Of a DNA stretch of 64,000 bases, positions 1 to 8,888 are shown in pieces (position 1 is the stretch's first letter; each line of letters starts with the position of its first letter). The DNA lies in contig JASJAN010000004.1 of assembly GCA_030066985.1 (NCBI GenBank), forward strand, positions 62,001 through 126,000, in the 5' to 3' direction. The notes below the pieces were generated by a model. The model saw nothing but the letters and a program-made list of their open reading frames with translations. It was not told the DNA's origin and made no database searches. The position numbers were made by a program, and so were the translations under genes. Source of the DNA: Desulfobacterales bacterium (GTDB lineage: Bacteria > Desulfobacterota > Desulfobacteria > Desulfobacterales > JAHEIW01).

Positions 1-10
1 AAACATTTAG

Positions 11-310
11 ATTTTGGTTCAGGGCATCGCATAAATGCGGGATTTCACATCTTGATTTTATGAATTAAGGTGTTCAACACGCACAAGGATTAAAGTAAAA
101 CCGGCCTTTAGGGCGTTAGATCTTGTTCGAGGGCCCCTCCAGCCGGCGGGATTTCACGTCTTGATTTTTATAAACACTAAGGTGTTCAACAAGGCTCAAC
201 TAAAATAAACCTAAACGCGTTTCTAAATGCTCGGGTTTTGGTTCAGGGCTCGGCGCGAGGATTGAAATAACCAAAACCGGCTTTTAGGGCGTTAGATCTT
301 GTTCGAGGGC
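11..310. repeat. Duplicated intergenic blocks
   Basis: No gene is visible before 418. Three short modules are each present twice. Module A is at 37-78 and 147-190 (GCGGGATTTCAC through GGTGTTCAAC). Module B is 38 nt long at 97-134 and 273-310 and differs at only one base. Module C (TTTTGGTTCAGGGC) is at about 12-25 and 236-249. The second B copy is the left half of the large palindrome at 273-419, so the copy at 97-134 looks like an orphan half-element. The block probably arose by local duplication around the palindrome. Confidence 0.7.
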
Positions 311-419
311 AAGGCTTGAGCCGGTTCGAAAGTGGAGCGTACACGATCGTACGTGAGCATTTCGAACCGGCTTGTAACGCAGCCATCGGGCAAGAGATGA
401 TGCCCTAAAAGCCGGTTTT
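273..419. repeat. Nested palindromic element, copy 1
   Basis: The outer arms are an exact 18-bp inverted repeat (273-290 with 402-419). The inner arms are an exact 13-bp inverted repeat (AGCCGGTTCGAAA at 319-331, TTTCGAACCGGCT at 360-372) around a 28-nt loop. Within that loop CGTAC (338-342) and GTACG (349-353) can form a further stem. The right outer arm runs into the stop codon (418-420) of the minus-strand usp gene. A related copy lies at 58040-58183 with the same loop length, conserved core flanks (GGGCAAGGC on the left, AACGCAGCCAT on the right), different but still self-complementary arms, and the same position at a stop codon. Function is unknown; a 3' transcript-end structure is plausible. 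Confidence 0.85.
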
Positions 420-942
420 AGGGGAGGCGAACGACTAACACCGGCACCTTCGACCGTCTAATCACCCGCCGTGCGGTGCTGCCCAGCATGACATCTTCCA
501 GCGTACTCTGCCCGTGGGTTCCCATGACAATCAGATCGCATTTAATCTCTTCGGCGCTTTTGATAATCTCCTCGACCGGATTACCCCGCTGGACAATAAT
601 ATCATCGGTGGTAAACCCATCACCCGCCTGCTGCTGCTTTACATCCTCACTGAATTGATGCAGGGCTTCTTTGATGGCCAGATGATCTCGCCTTTTGCCG
701 ATCAGGGCCTCTTTGGCCTCATCCACCTGCTGGGATTTAATTTCCTTCCAGCGATCCTCGCTGATATAACCGATAACACTCTGGTCCAAAAGCGCCGGCA
801 CTTCGGGCAGCACATGAATCATGGTGACAGAGGCCTTGTAAAGGTCGGCCAGGCTGACCGCGTAGGCAAAGGCATAGCGGGCATTTTCGGAAAGATCGGT
901 GGCATATAATATCTTTTTGACATCAACTTTAGGAAGGTCCAT
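418..942 (-). CDS. Universal stress protein (UspA family)
   Basis: A 174-residue UspA-fold protein. The N-terminus (KILYATDLSENARYAFAYA) is the usual first strand and helix of the family, and the C-terminal segment GTHGQSTLEDVMLGS matches the ATP-binding pattern G-x2-G-x9-G-S, so this is the nucleotide-binding subtype. It is somewhat longer than the typical 140-150 residues because of a charged helical insert around residues 55-110. It lies 32 nt downstream of the fused TRAP permease on the same strand and is probably in its operon; in Halomonas the UspA-type protein TeaD modulates a TRAP transporter, which suggests a similar link here by analogy. An AGAGG ribosome-binding site precedes the ATG. 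The stop codon lies in the right arm of a large palindrome. Confidence 0.93.
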   Translation of the reverse strand: MDLPKVDVKKILYATDLSENARYAFAYAVSLADLYKASVTMIHVLPEVPALLDQSVIGYISEDRWKEIKSQQVDEAKEALIGKRRDHLAIKEALHQFSEDVKQQQAGDGFTTDDIIVQRGNPVEEIIKSAEEIKCDLIVMGTHGQSTLEDVMLGSTARRVIRRSKVPVLVVRLP

Positions 943-974
943 TTTTTGCCTCTAAATATATTAAAGAGTACATT

Positions 975-2909
975 TTAGCTGGCCGGCGCTTTTGTAAACA
1001 TGCCTTTTAAGGACTTAAACCAGATGCCGCTCAAAATCCAGGAATACGCATATGTGCCAAACAAAATCAGCACAAATGCTTTGATGATATCCCAGGCGCT
1101 GCCGTTTAAGGAAAAGCCCGGCACATATCCGAATAAAAAGGGTCCCAGATACAGAAATTTGGCAAATTTAAAGGAGGTAAAAGCCGTTTTCCACATATTG
1201 GCCTTGGCAATTGTAGCGCCGGCAAAGGCGGCGATACACACCGGTGGTGTGATGTTGGAGTCCTGCGACAGCCAGTAAACGATCATATGGGCCGCGATTT
1301 CATTGACCCCCAGATGGATCAGGGCCGGTACAGCCACCACCGCTGTAATCAGATAAGCGGCGGTCACCGGGACCCCCATCCCCAGCACCAGGGAAGCCAG
1401 GGCAACAAACAAAATCGTTAACACCAGGGAGCCGCCGGCCAGCTCGATCACAATATCGGCAAAGGTCAGCACCAGCCCGCTGTAAGTGAGCACCCCGATA
1501 ATAATACCGATGACCCCCACGGTGGCACCGATCTTGAGGCTGTTTTCAGCACCGGCCCGAGAGGCTTCCACAAAGCTCATCAGTTCGGTTTTGACATCCG
1601 CTCCTCTGGATTTGCGGTAAACGAGCATAATGGCGGAAAAAATCAAGCCATAGAGCACTAAAAGCTTTGCCGAAAAGACTTTTTCCATAAAAGCTGTACC
1701 GGACTCACCCATTATGGGCGTGAGTATCCAGGGTAAAATCGTCCCGCCCAGGAGCAAAAAGGCGGCTATCCAAAATACCGTTAGGTCGATTCGCGTTTCT
1801 TTGGTTTTGAAGCTGACCGCAACACAGGTGGCCAATCCCAGGATGGCGGAGTAGGCCGGCGAATAACCGGTCAGCATAAAAATCGTAATAACGATTAAGG
1901 GCAATGTATACGGCCATTGTGTTTTTAGAATTTCAGAGGCGCTGTGTTCGCTTTTTTCGCCCCTGATATTGTGCATCTTGGCTTCATAGTGCACCATGAC
2001 AAACACGCTGAAGACATACATAAACGCCGGGAATATGGCTACCAGCATGATTTTAGAATAGGGCACCCCGGTCAGCTCGGCCATGATAAAGCCGCCGGCA
2101 CCCATGATGGGGGGCATAAACATGCCGGAAATGGAGGCCGCCGGTTCGATGCCGCCGGCCACATGGGGCCTGAATCCGGCCTTTTTCATCATGGGGATGG
2201 TAAAGGCACCGGTGGAAACCGTGTTGGCGATGGCGCTGCCGGATATGGAACCGAACAAACCGCTGGCGATGACCGAAACTTTGGCGGGCCCGCCGACGCG
2301 GTGACCCACCGCCGCCAGCGGATAATCGATGAAAAAACGCTGGGCGCCGGACCTTTCCAGAAAGGCGCCGAATAGGACAAATAAGATCACGTAAGTGGCC
2401 AGAACATTGGCCATGATCCCGAATACGCCGTCGCTTTTGTAAAAAATACTGGTACACACCGCCGGAAAGGTGTCGCCCGCGTGGGCAAACAGATCGGGCG
2501 CCAGGTGGCCATAGACCGCATAAAGCAGCATCAGAATTCCGATAATTACAAAAACAAAGCCCACCACCCGACGGGCAAGCTCGATGCCGATCAGAACTCC
2601 GATCATGGCGACGAACATATCAAAAGGCGTCTCGGCACCGGTGCGGTAGTTGATGGCTTCAAAGTTGAGGATCCAGTAGCCAATGCTGAAGATGGAAAGA
2701 AAAATCAGCAGGTAGTCAACGACGCGCAGCCATTTGTGTTTGGATTTATACAGCAAAAATACTAGAATGTAGGTGATGATCACGTATATGCCGCGATGGT
2801 ACTGGGTGGAGGCAGGTTGCACAACAGCCGAATAGGAGTAAAAAAGGACCAGCGAGACGGCCAACACATCAAATACAATTTTCTCGAATCTATTCAATTT
2901 GTCGTACAC
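975..2909 (-). CDS. TRAP transporter fused permease (4TM/12TM, TAXI type)
   Basis: A 644-residue polytopic membrane protein with the small DctQ-like and large DctM-like TRAP subunits fused in one chain, as usual for TAXI-type systems. The N-terminal ~170 residues carry the extra helices. The DctM part contains the family signature around GLFGSISGSAIANTVSTGAF and the following segment rich in PPIMGAGGF, which form the re-entrant transport core. It would work with the TAXI binding protein encoded 200 nt upstream, importing a small anionic solute with Na+ or H+; the substrate cannot be read from sequence. The start is a GTG with a strong GAGGGGGG ribosome-binding site. The gene order (binding protein, permease, Usp) suggests one operon transcribed towards lower coordinates. 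Confidence 0.95.
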   Translation of the reverse strand: MYDKLNRFEKIVFDVLAVSLVLFYSYSAVVQPASTQYHRGIYVIITYILVFLLYKSKHKWLRVVDYLLIFLSIFSIGYWILNFEAINYRTGAETPFDMFVAMIGVLIGIELARRVVGFVFVIIGILMLLYAVYGHLAPDLFAHAGDTFPAVCTSIFYKSDGVFGIMANVLATYVILFVLFGAFLERSGAQRFFIDYPLAAVGHRVGGPAKVSVIASGLFGSISGSAIANTVSTGAFTIPMMKKAGFRPHVAGGIEPAASISGMFMPPIMGAGGFIMAELTGVPYSKIMLVAIFPAFMYVFSVFVMVHYEAKMHNIRGEKSEHSASEILKTQWPYTLPLIVITIFMLTGYSPAYSAILGLATCVAVSFKTKETRIDLTVFWIAAFLLLGGTILPWILTPIMGESGTAFMEKVFSAKLLVLYGLIFSAIMLVYRKSRGADVKTELMSFVEASRAGAENSLKIGATVGVIGIIIGVLTYSGLVLTFADIVIELAGGSLVLTILFVALASLVLGMGVPVTAAYLITAVVAVPALIHLGVNEIAAHMIVYWLSQDSNITPPVCIAAFAGATIAKANMWKTAFTSFKFAKFLYLGPFLFGYVPGFSLNGSAWDIIKAFVLILFGTYAYSWILSGIWFKSLKGMFTKAPAS

Positions 2910-2998
2910 TTTTTTACCCCCCTCTATTGCGTATAGCTTTTAGGATCGGCCATGAAATTCAAAAAAGGAAGATATTGATGCTGTTCCCGTGATGGGTT

Positions 2999-3080
2999 GT
3001 GAGATATGGGATAGCCAGCATCAACTGATACTTGAGCTATACCCATATCTCACGTCTTAGATCAAGCGGTAAAACCGCTT
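2999..3080. other. Inverted repeats between binding protein and permease
   Basis: Two hairpins lie in the 199-nt gap of the TRAP operon. The first pairs GTGAGATATGGG (2999-3010) with CCCATATCTCAC (3042-3053). The second is AAGCGGT-aaa-ACCGCTT (3064-3080). Together with the hairpin at 3088-3114 they form a structured spacer of the kind that often stabilises binding-protein mRNA and lowers permease expression. The function is inferred. Confidence 0.5.
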
Positions 3081-3087
3081 TAGCCTA

Positions 3088-3114
3088 AAATAAAATCGCT
3101 CTGCGGTTTTATTT
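3088..3114 (-). terminator. Hairpin at the 3' end of the TAXI binding-protein gene
   Basis: Read on the minus strand, AAATAAAACCGC pairs with GCGATTTTATTT around a 3-nt loop, with one G-T wobble, and a T-rich tract follows. The hairpin overlaps the stop codon (3109-3111). It is a plausible partial terminator or mRNA-stabilising hairpin separating the abundant binding protein from the permease. Confidence 0.5.
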
Positions 3115-4074
3115 CAGCATGCCTTTTTCTTTCCAGAATTTCTCGGCCCCCGGATGAAACGGGGTAACAATGTTGGTGGCCCCGGTTTCTACGCTCATGT
3201 TTTTGAAGGTCTTTTTCTGACCGTACATGTGCTTGAGGCCTTCATCCGAGTAAACAATGGAAAGCAACTCGTAAACAACTTCCGGGGAAACCTTGGAATT
3301 GGCAACCCACAGGGCGCTGTCCTGGAAAGAGCCGGCATCATAATCTACACCCTTGTAAGTGCCGGCCGGAACCGCCAGTTTGCCGAAATACGGATACTTT
3401 TTATAGAATCCGGAAGCTGCGGCATCCGCATCCAGGTTGACCAGAGCGATATCATTGGTCTGAGCGGCCATGATGACCGCACCGCTCGGAAAGGCGGTAA
3501 ACAGCCAGAAGGCATCCAACTGCTTGTTGCCGAAGGCCGCCGCAGCATCGTTATAACCCATGGCGTTGCGCTCGATCTTGTCCCAAACACCCATATGGGA
3601 GAAGAACAGCTCGCAATTGGCAAAGGCACCGGAGCCGGCATTGCCGACACCGACTTTCTTGCCGACCAGGTCTTTGACGCTTTTGATACCCGAGCCCTGG
3701 CGAACCACCAGCTGGGCCGGTGCGCCGTACAGCCAGGCAACAACCAGCACATCTTCATATTTTTTGGGATCATTTTTCATCTGGCCGTTGCGGCCCAGCC
3801 AGACATGACCGGAATAGACCGTACTCATCTGCTGTCTGCCAGCATTGGTCTTTCTCAAATTTTCAACCGAGCCTGCAGATGTTTGGGCCTTGACGGAAAA
3901 ATTTCCGCTGGCTTTAACCGGATCATAGACCTGGATGCCATTGGCAACCACCTGAAAGGTTCCGCCGGCCGGTCCGCCGCCGAAGATGATTCTTTCTTTG
4001 GCAAACGCACTTCCGGAAAAGGCAAGAGTTAATACACAAGCTGCAATCAGAATGGTAAAAAGTTTGCTTTTCAT
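3109..4074 (-). CDS. TAXI family TRAP solute-binding protein
   Basis: A 321-residue periplasmic protein with a clear Sec signal peptide (positively charged MKSK, hydrophobic helix, cleavage after SGSAFA near residue 25). The mature start ERIIFGGGPAGGTFQVVANG is the hallmark of the TAXI (TRAP-associated extracytoplasmic immunogenic) family. Further family features are the KSVKDLVGKKVGVGNAGSG segment and a NMSVETGATNIVTPFHPGAEKF-like C-terminus. It captures the solute in the periplasm and delivers it to the fused permease encoded downstream. AGGAGA precedes the ATG. Upstream (4075-4287) there is no further gene, so a promoter of the operon probably lies there. Confidence 0.95.
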   Translation of the reverse strand: MKSKLFTILIAACVLTLAFSGSAFAKERIIFGGGPAGGTFQVVANGIQVYDPVKASGNFSVKAQTSAGSVENLRKTNAGRQQMSTVYSGHVWLGRNGQMKNDPKKYEDVLVVAWLYGAPAQLVVRQGSGIKSVKDLVGKKVGVGNAGSGAFANCELFFSHMGVWDKIERNAMGYNDAAAAFGNKQLDAFWLFTAFPSGAVIMAAQTNDIALVNLDADAAASGFYKKYPYFGKLAVPAGTYKGVDYDAGSFQDSALWVANSKVSPEVVYELLSIVYSDEGLKHMYGQKKTFKNMSVETGATNIVTPFHPGAEKFWKEKGMLK

Positions 4075-4287
4075 GGTTATCTTTCTCCTAATAATGTTTG
4101 GTTAATTAACATTCTGGTTTCATACAACGCTGAATCATCATTGTATGAAATGCCATTTCTGTCGTTATCATCATTGATATCAACACGCTTTTCCTTGCAG
4201 ACCACCTCCTTTCAACTTTTCCCCCGGTATGCCTTATGCCGATCAATTGCGACATGTCACCATACCGGCTGACTGAAATATTGACGC

Positions 4288-5475
4288 TCACTTAGACGGT
4301 GTGACAAAATTGGCCGTCGCCAGTTCTTGCGGCCAGACACACTCGAATTTGCCGTCAATGATTTGCAAAACTTGAGTCGGCAAACTATTTTGCCTTTCAA
4401 AGTTTTCATATGAGGTGAACTTCACCGGCCCGAAAGGTGTCACCATGTCGGTTTCATCCAAGGCCGCGCGGATGCCTTCGGGACTGTAAGAATCGGCTCG
4501 TTTCAGGGCTTCAGCAGCCACCAGTAAAGCCGAATAAGCTTCAGCACCATGATAATCGGGCGGAGCACCGTATCGATTCGTATATTGATCGAAATATTGT
4601 TTTGTCCCCGGATACCGCAACTGGGGTGTCCAGAGGGTTGCGGTCAACAAACCATCAGCGCTGGCACCGGCAGTGTTGATGAATTTTTGGCTTGTGAAAC
4701 CGCCGGCTCCGCCGGATAGCAAAGAACTGATTTTGGCCTCGCGGATATTTTTAACCAGCAGGGCCCCATCCTTGAGGTAGGAAACCATGTAGATCACATC
4801 AGGCGGATTCTCTTTGAGGCGCACCACGATCCGTTTAAAATAATCCGGCTTGAGTCTTTCCTTGTGGTAGGGCTCGATGGCGCGCAGCTCGATGTCATTG
4901 CCCCGGCAAAACCACATCATCCGCATGGCGCCACTGGTACCGTAAGGACTGTTTTCATACACGATGGCAATGGATTTGGGCTTGATTTTATTCAGAAAAA
5001 AATCCTCAAGCCCGGTTGTGTAACCCTGGGCAGGGGGGTTCAGACGATAGACGTTTTTCCATTTTCTTTGTGTAATGCGGTCATCGGCAGCGGTGCACAC
5101 CAGCAGGGGACGGTTCAACTTATCGGCCATTCTGGCCATGAATATGGTGTTGCTGCTTTGATAGGCGCCCACGAGCATAATGGCTTTGTTTTTTTCGACC
5201 AGGTCGATAATGGCGGCTTCTCCGGGTTTGGGTTTGCCCTGGTCGTTGGCATACACCAGTTTGAGGGGGCGGCCCTTGATTCCGCCCTGCTTGTTAATCA
5301 TTTCCAGGGCCATTTCAAACGAATTTTTCATCATACCGGCATAGGAATAGGCTTCTGAATGTGGGACGCCGATAATTATGGGTTCAGACGCAGAACCGGT
5401 TACCGGCGCGGCTAAAACTGTGACAATCGTGGAAAAGATGACAAGATAAGATGAAACTTTGAATGTCAGTTTCAT
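4288..5475 (-). CDS. Type 1 periplasmic binding protein (branched-chain amino acid/amide type), orphan
   Basis: A 395-residue exported protein with a signal peptide (cleavage near residue 29, after TGSA) followed by a type 1 periplasmic-binding fold of the Leu/Ile/Val-AmiC class: PIIIGVPHSEAYSYAG at the first strand, the INKQGGIKGRPLKLVYAND motif, and the C-terminal GPVKFTSYENF segment. No permease or ATPase of the branched-chain type is encoded nearby, so it is an orphan in this window. It is clearly paralogous to the product of 9592-10794: both end in a segment resembling the motif WPQ-x-x-AT and share the LxRADxxxPxxIRxAL region. The start has a strong GGAGGTG ribosome-binding site. It may serve a transporter elsewhere or feed ligand to the nearby sensor kinase. 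Confidence 0.88.
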   Translation of the reverse strand: MKLTFKVSSYLVIFSTIVTVLAAPVTGSASEPIIIGVPHSEAYSYAGMMKNSFEMALEMINKQGGIKGRPLKLVYANDQGKPKPGEAAIIDLVEKNKAIMLVGAYQSSNTIFMARMADKLNRPLLVCTAADDRITQRKWKNVYRLNPPAQGYTTGLEDFFLNKIKPKSIAIVYENSPYGTSGAMRMMWFCRGNDIELRAIEPYHKERLKPDYFKRIVVRLKENPPDVIYMVSYLKDGALLVKNIREAKISSLLSGGAGGFTSQKFINTAGASADGLLTATLWTPQLRYPGTKQYFDQYTNRYGAPPDYHGAEAYSALLVAAEALKRADSYSPEGIRAALDETDMVTPFGPVKFTSYENFERQNSLPTQVLQIIDGKFECVWPQELATANFVTPSK

Positions 5476-6222
5476 GATCCACCTCCCATCACGGCCGAAA
5501 AGGCAAATAACAGATCAGTGGAAAGCATCATTACGGTTGACCCTGTCAGGACGGCCAGTTCCTTTAGCAGCAGTCAACGCTATCTTTCAGCAAAATAGCC
5601 ATTGAATAAAAGTGATCCTAGCCGCAGTCATTCAACAAAATGAGCGAGGTGGGTATCGATGCTATTCAGCACACAAAGGGCTATTTGCAATAATACGGTG
5701 TTCATAGGTACAAAATAAGAGGAAAAACTGTCAATTAGATGATTTCTGATTCTTTTGTCAGAAAATTTCTTACATAAAAATAGTTTGCGGTTATCTGGGA
5801 AACTTCAGCTGGATACGTCTGGTATTTTCTCACCACGAAGCGCACGAACCCGCCCGCCTCGCCTGAGCGTCTCGCGATGGCGGGCGTGGGATACACAAAG
5901 GGAACTCACATAAATTTACTTTTACCTTTCGTTTCCTTAGTGGTTAAATTTGTCTCGCTTGAGCTTTCTGTTTAAACAAAAAATGGATTATATACAAATG
6001 TTAAAACACAATCGGCCAATTACAATTGACGGAAGACGGGTCTCAATCAATTTTATCAGGCAATTCAGACACATAAGACTTGATCTTCCGGCAGACTTTT
6101 TTTAAACCATTTGATATGAACAAGCGGTTGGTGTAAGTAAATAAGTGTTAATATTGCCGATGGGACCTATCAGGGATTTGCCGAAAATGGGCAATCGGCT
6201 TTTGGGTCCGGAAATATGAATC
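5476..6222. other. Intergenic region with a palindromic repeat
   Basis: A 747-bp gap between divergent genes with no convincing ORF. At about 5830-5946 it holds a repeat of the ACCACGAAG type: ACCACGAAGCGCACGAA on the left and CCTTAGTGGTT on the right, enclosing a hairpin CGCCCGCC (about 5850) / GGCGGGCG (about 5880). The same terminal words recur at 10805-11005, 13657-13747 and 16520-16790. The remainder should contain the promoters for the binding protein on the left and the histidine kinase on the right, but I see no clear consensus boxes. Confidence 0.6.
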
Positions 6223-8685
6223 ATGAAGCTTCGTATCATTTTAATCGTTTTGTCTTTGCTGGCTTTTTTATCGGCTTCCACCGGCGGGTATCTGTATTAT
6301 TTTTCGTTAAAAGAAGCTGCCCTGAAAGAAGCTGAGCGACAAGCAGATCAGCGCCTGCGAACCATTAAAAAAAATCTGAGCATCTTCCTTGCTGAAAACG
6401 TCAAACCCGTAAAGACCCTGGCCGGCATGCAGACGCTCCGGGTTGCTCTGGCCGAGTCAAATGCCGAAAACCTGGCTGCGGCCAATATCACCCTGGACCA
6501 TTTCAAAAAAACGCTGGCTGCCGATGAGTGTTACCTAATGGATCCCACCGGTAGCACCATTGCTTCGACCAATCGCGATGCGCCCGATAGTTTTGTGGGC
6601 CAAAACTTTGCTTTTAGACCCTATTTTAAAGATGCCATTTCAGGTTACCTCGGCACCTATTTGGCCCTGGGCACCACATCCGGCAAGCGTGGTGCCTATT
6701 ACAGCCATCCGGTGTATGCGGAAAACGGGTATACCCCTGTCGGTATTGTAGTGATCAAAGCTTCGATCGAGTTAATTGAAAGCCAATTGGGAACTGAATT
6801 GGACGAAATTGTGATGGTCAATGATCCCAATGGGGTTATTTTTATTTCCAACCGCAAGGAATGGCTTTATCATCTGTTGTGGAAATACAATGAGAATAAT
6901 ATCCCGCAGATTGAAAAATCCCTGCAATTCGGCACCGGCCCCTGGAGGTGGACCGGTCTGGAATCCAGAGATGATCATATCCTGGACCGTGATGGCAACA
7001 CCTACCAGATCCAGGTGGTGGAATTGGGATCAAACTATCCGGGGTGGAATGTGGTGCATCTGAGCAGGCTGGATGCCATCACGCAGGCCGTCATTGAGCC
7101 CCTGATTAAAACCACCGGCCCCATTGTGCTGGCGTTGTGCGTACTGATCGGTATAGCGGTTTTCTTTTTATACCGTCAGGCCAGCCATGAAATCCGACAG
7201 CGCAGATCAGCAGAGAGAGCGCTGCGCAGCAGCGAGGAGCGCTTTAGATCATTGTATCATCACACACCGGCCATGCTGCACTCCATCGATCCTGAAGGCC
7301 GCTTGGTCAGTGTCAGTGCATACTGGTCGGAGGTTATGGGCTACGATCGCGATGAGGTCATCGGCCGCAAGTTAACTGAGTTTTTTACACCGGATTCCCG
7401 TGAATACGCTGAAACCAGAGTAATTCCTGAATTTTTCAAAACCGGGTTCTGTCAGGATATCTCGTACCAGTTTCTCAAAAAAAATGGTGAAAAAATTGAC
7501 GTTCTGCTTTCGGCCATTGCCGATCGCGATGCCAACGGCAACTTCGCACGATCTTTAGCTGTGTCAATTGATGTCACCCAGCGAAATCGCGCCGAGGAGG
7601 CTTTAAAACAGGCCAAAGAAGAACTCAGTCTGTACTCCAGGGATCTAGAGCGTCTGGTGCGCAAGCAGACTGAGGAAATAACGAATATTTTAACCTATAC
7701 GCCGGCGGTTGTTTACATCAAAGACAAAGCCGGGCGCTACACCCTGGTCAATACCCGCTATGAAGAATTGTTCGAGGTCCGTAACACCGAAATCCGGGGC
7801 AAAACCGATTATGATATATTGCCGCAAAAACTCGCCGACCAATTCCGCGCCAGCGATGCGCAAGTTTTAGAGGAAGGACGGTCTTTGCAGCTCGAAGAAC
7901 ATATCCAGCAATCTGACGGATGGCATACCTATCTGGCAGTTAAGTTTCCCATTTACGATGAATCCGGTGCTATTAGTGGTTTATGCGGGATCTTGAACGA
8001 TATCACCGCCGTCAAAAAGGCCCAGACGCAATTGCGCCGGCTTTCCGGCAGCATTATGGCCAATCAGGAAAAGGAGCGCTCCGCCATAGCGCGGGAACTG
8101 CATGATGAACTGGGGCAGGTATTGACCGCGCTGCGCATGGATTCGGTCTGGATGCATGAGCGCTTGAAAAAAGCTGACCCTGAAGCTGCTGTGCGTGCCT
8201 TGACAATGTGCAGGCTGATCGATAAGAACATCGAGGATGTGCGCGGCATGGCGTTTCGCCTTCGACCCGGTGTTCTCGACGACCTGGGGCTGGTGGATGC
8301 GCTGGAGTGGTATACGGCTGATTTTGAAAAACGCACCGAAATTGCGTGTGTATTCGAACACAATGATATACCCCTTTTGGACGAGACAATTTCAACTGCT
8401 GCCTATCGGATTGCTCAGGAAGCATTGACCAATGTTGCCCGGCATGCAGCAGCCAGTCACGTCGAGGTGGCTCTTAAAACCCAGAATGGTTTTTTGACCC
8501 TGGCGGTGGCCGATGACGGACAGGGTTTTGATGCACTGCATCTGTCTGAATCGGAAGGGCTGGGGGTTGCAGGTATGCGCGAACGCGCCACATTGGTGGG
8601 AGGTTCTCTGGACGTCCAATCGCAGCCGCAAAAAGGGACCCGGGTGTCCTTTAAAGTATCGATTGATGGACAGCCGGGTGGCTAA
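6223..8685 (+). CDS. Membrane sensor histidine kinase (dCache, two PAS, HisKA_3/HATPase)
   Basis: An 820-residue NarL/DegS-type kinase. One transmembrane helix (about 5-27) and a second (about 293-315) flank a ~260-residue periplasmic dCache-like sensor containing the family-typical stretch GQNFAFRPYFKDAISG. Two PAS domains follow (about 340-450 and 485-600), then the dimerisation/phosphoacceptor segment EKERSAIARELHDELGQVL with the phosphorylatable His at residue 627, and a HATPase with EALTNVARHA, DDGQGF and GLGVAGMRERA. The C-terminus has the short linker typical of LuxR-type systems. The cognate response regulator is encoded 200 nt downstream, and both neighbouring outer genes encode orphan type 1 binding proteins, which makes a periplasmic solute the likely signal. 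That last link is inference. Confidence 0.95.
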   Translation: MKLRIILIVLSLLAFLSASTGGYLYYFSLKEAALKEAERQADQRLRTIKKNLSIFLAENVKPVKTLAGMQTLRVALAESNAENLAAANITLDHFKKTLAADECYLMDPTGSTIASTNRDAPDSFVGQNFAFRPYFKDAISGYLGTYLALGTTSGKRGAYYSHPVYAENGYTPVGIVVIKASIELIESQLGTELDEIVMVNDPNGVIFISNRKEWLYHLLWKYNENNIPQIEKSLQFGTGPWRWTGLESRDDHILDRDGNTYQIQVVELGSNYPGWNVVHLSRLDAITQAVIEPLIKTTGPIVLALCVLIGIAVFFLYRQASHEIRQRRSAERALRSSEERFRSLYHHTPAMLHSIDPEGRLVSVSAYWSEVMGYDRDEVIGRKLTEFFTPDSREYAETRVIPEFFKTGFCQDISYQFLKKNGEKIDVLLSAIADRDANGNFARSLAVSIDVTQRNRAEEALKQAKEELSLYSRDLERLVRKQTEEITNILTYTPAVVYIKDKAGRYTLVNTRYEELFEVRNTEIRGKTDYDILPQKLADQFRASDAQVLEEGRSLQLEEHIQQSDGWHTYLAVKFPIYDESGAISGLCGILNDITAVKKAQTQLRRLSGSIMANQEKERSAIARELHDELGQVLTALRMDSVWMHERLKKADPEAAVRALTMCRLIDKNIEDVRGMAFRLRPGVLDDLGLVDALEWYTADFEKRTEIACVFEHNDIPLLDETISTAAYRIAQEALTNVARHAAASHVEVALKTQNGFLTLAVADDGQGFDALHLSESEGLGVAGMRERATLVGGSLDVQSQPQKGTRVSFKVSIDGQPGG

Positions 8686-8718
8686 GGCATTTGGTCTACA
8701 AGGCGCAACCTTTTATTA

Positions 8719-8848
8719 TGGTTTCAGGTGTCGGGTGTCAGGTGTCAGCAAAAAAATGATAGAATGCGGAAATTGATATTCCACGCGTCATCCAGTCGTA
8801 ATTCTGACACCTGACACCTGAAACCTGAACACTGGTAACCTGAAACCA
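8719..8848. repeat. GTGTCAGG palindromic repeat, copy 1
   Basis: This fills the gap between the histidine kinase and response regulator genes. The left half repeats GGTGTC/GGTGTCAG and the right half repeats CTGACACCTGACACCTGAAA and continues to a final CCTGAAACC, so the whole is an imperfect palindrome built from short iterated words. Related copies lie at 26004-26149 and 39909-40176. It separates two genes that would normally be tightly coupled. Confidence 0.75.
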
Positions 8849-8888
8849 TCAAGATTAAGACTTTTGACACGTTTCTGGGAGACGGGAA

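Noticed and set aside
1-417. A CRISPR array in the repeated region
   Set aside because: Repeats are few, differ in length and have no regular spacers.
2053-2457. Open frames inside the TRAP permease gene
   Set aside because: They are other-frame shadows with unnatural Arg/His-rich composition.
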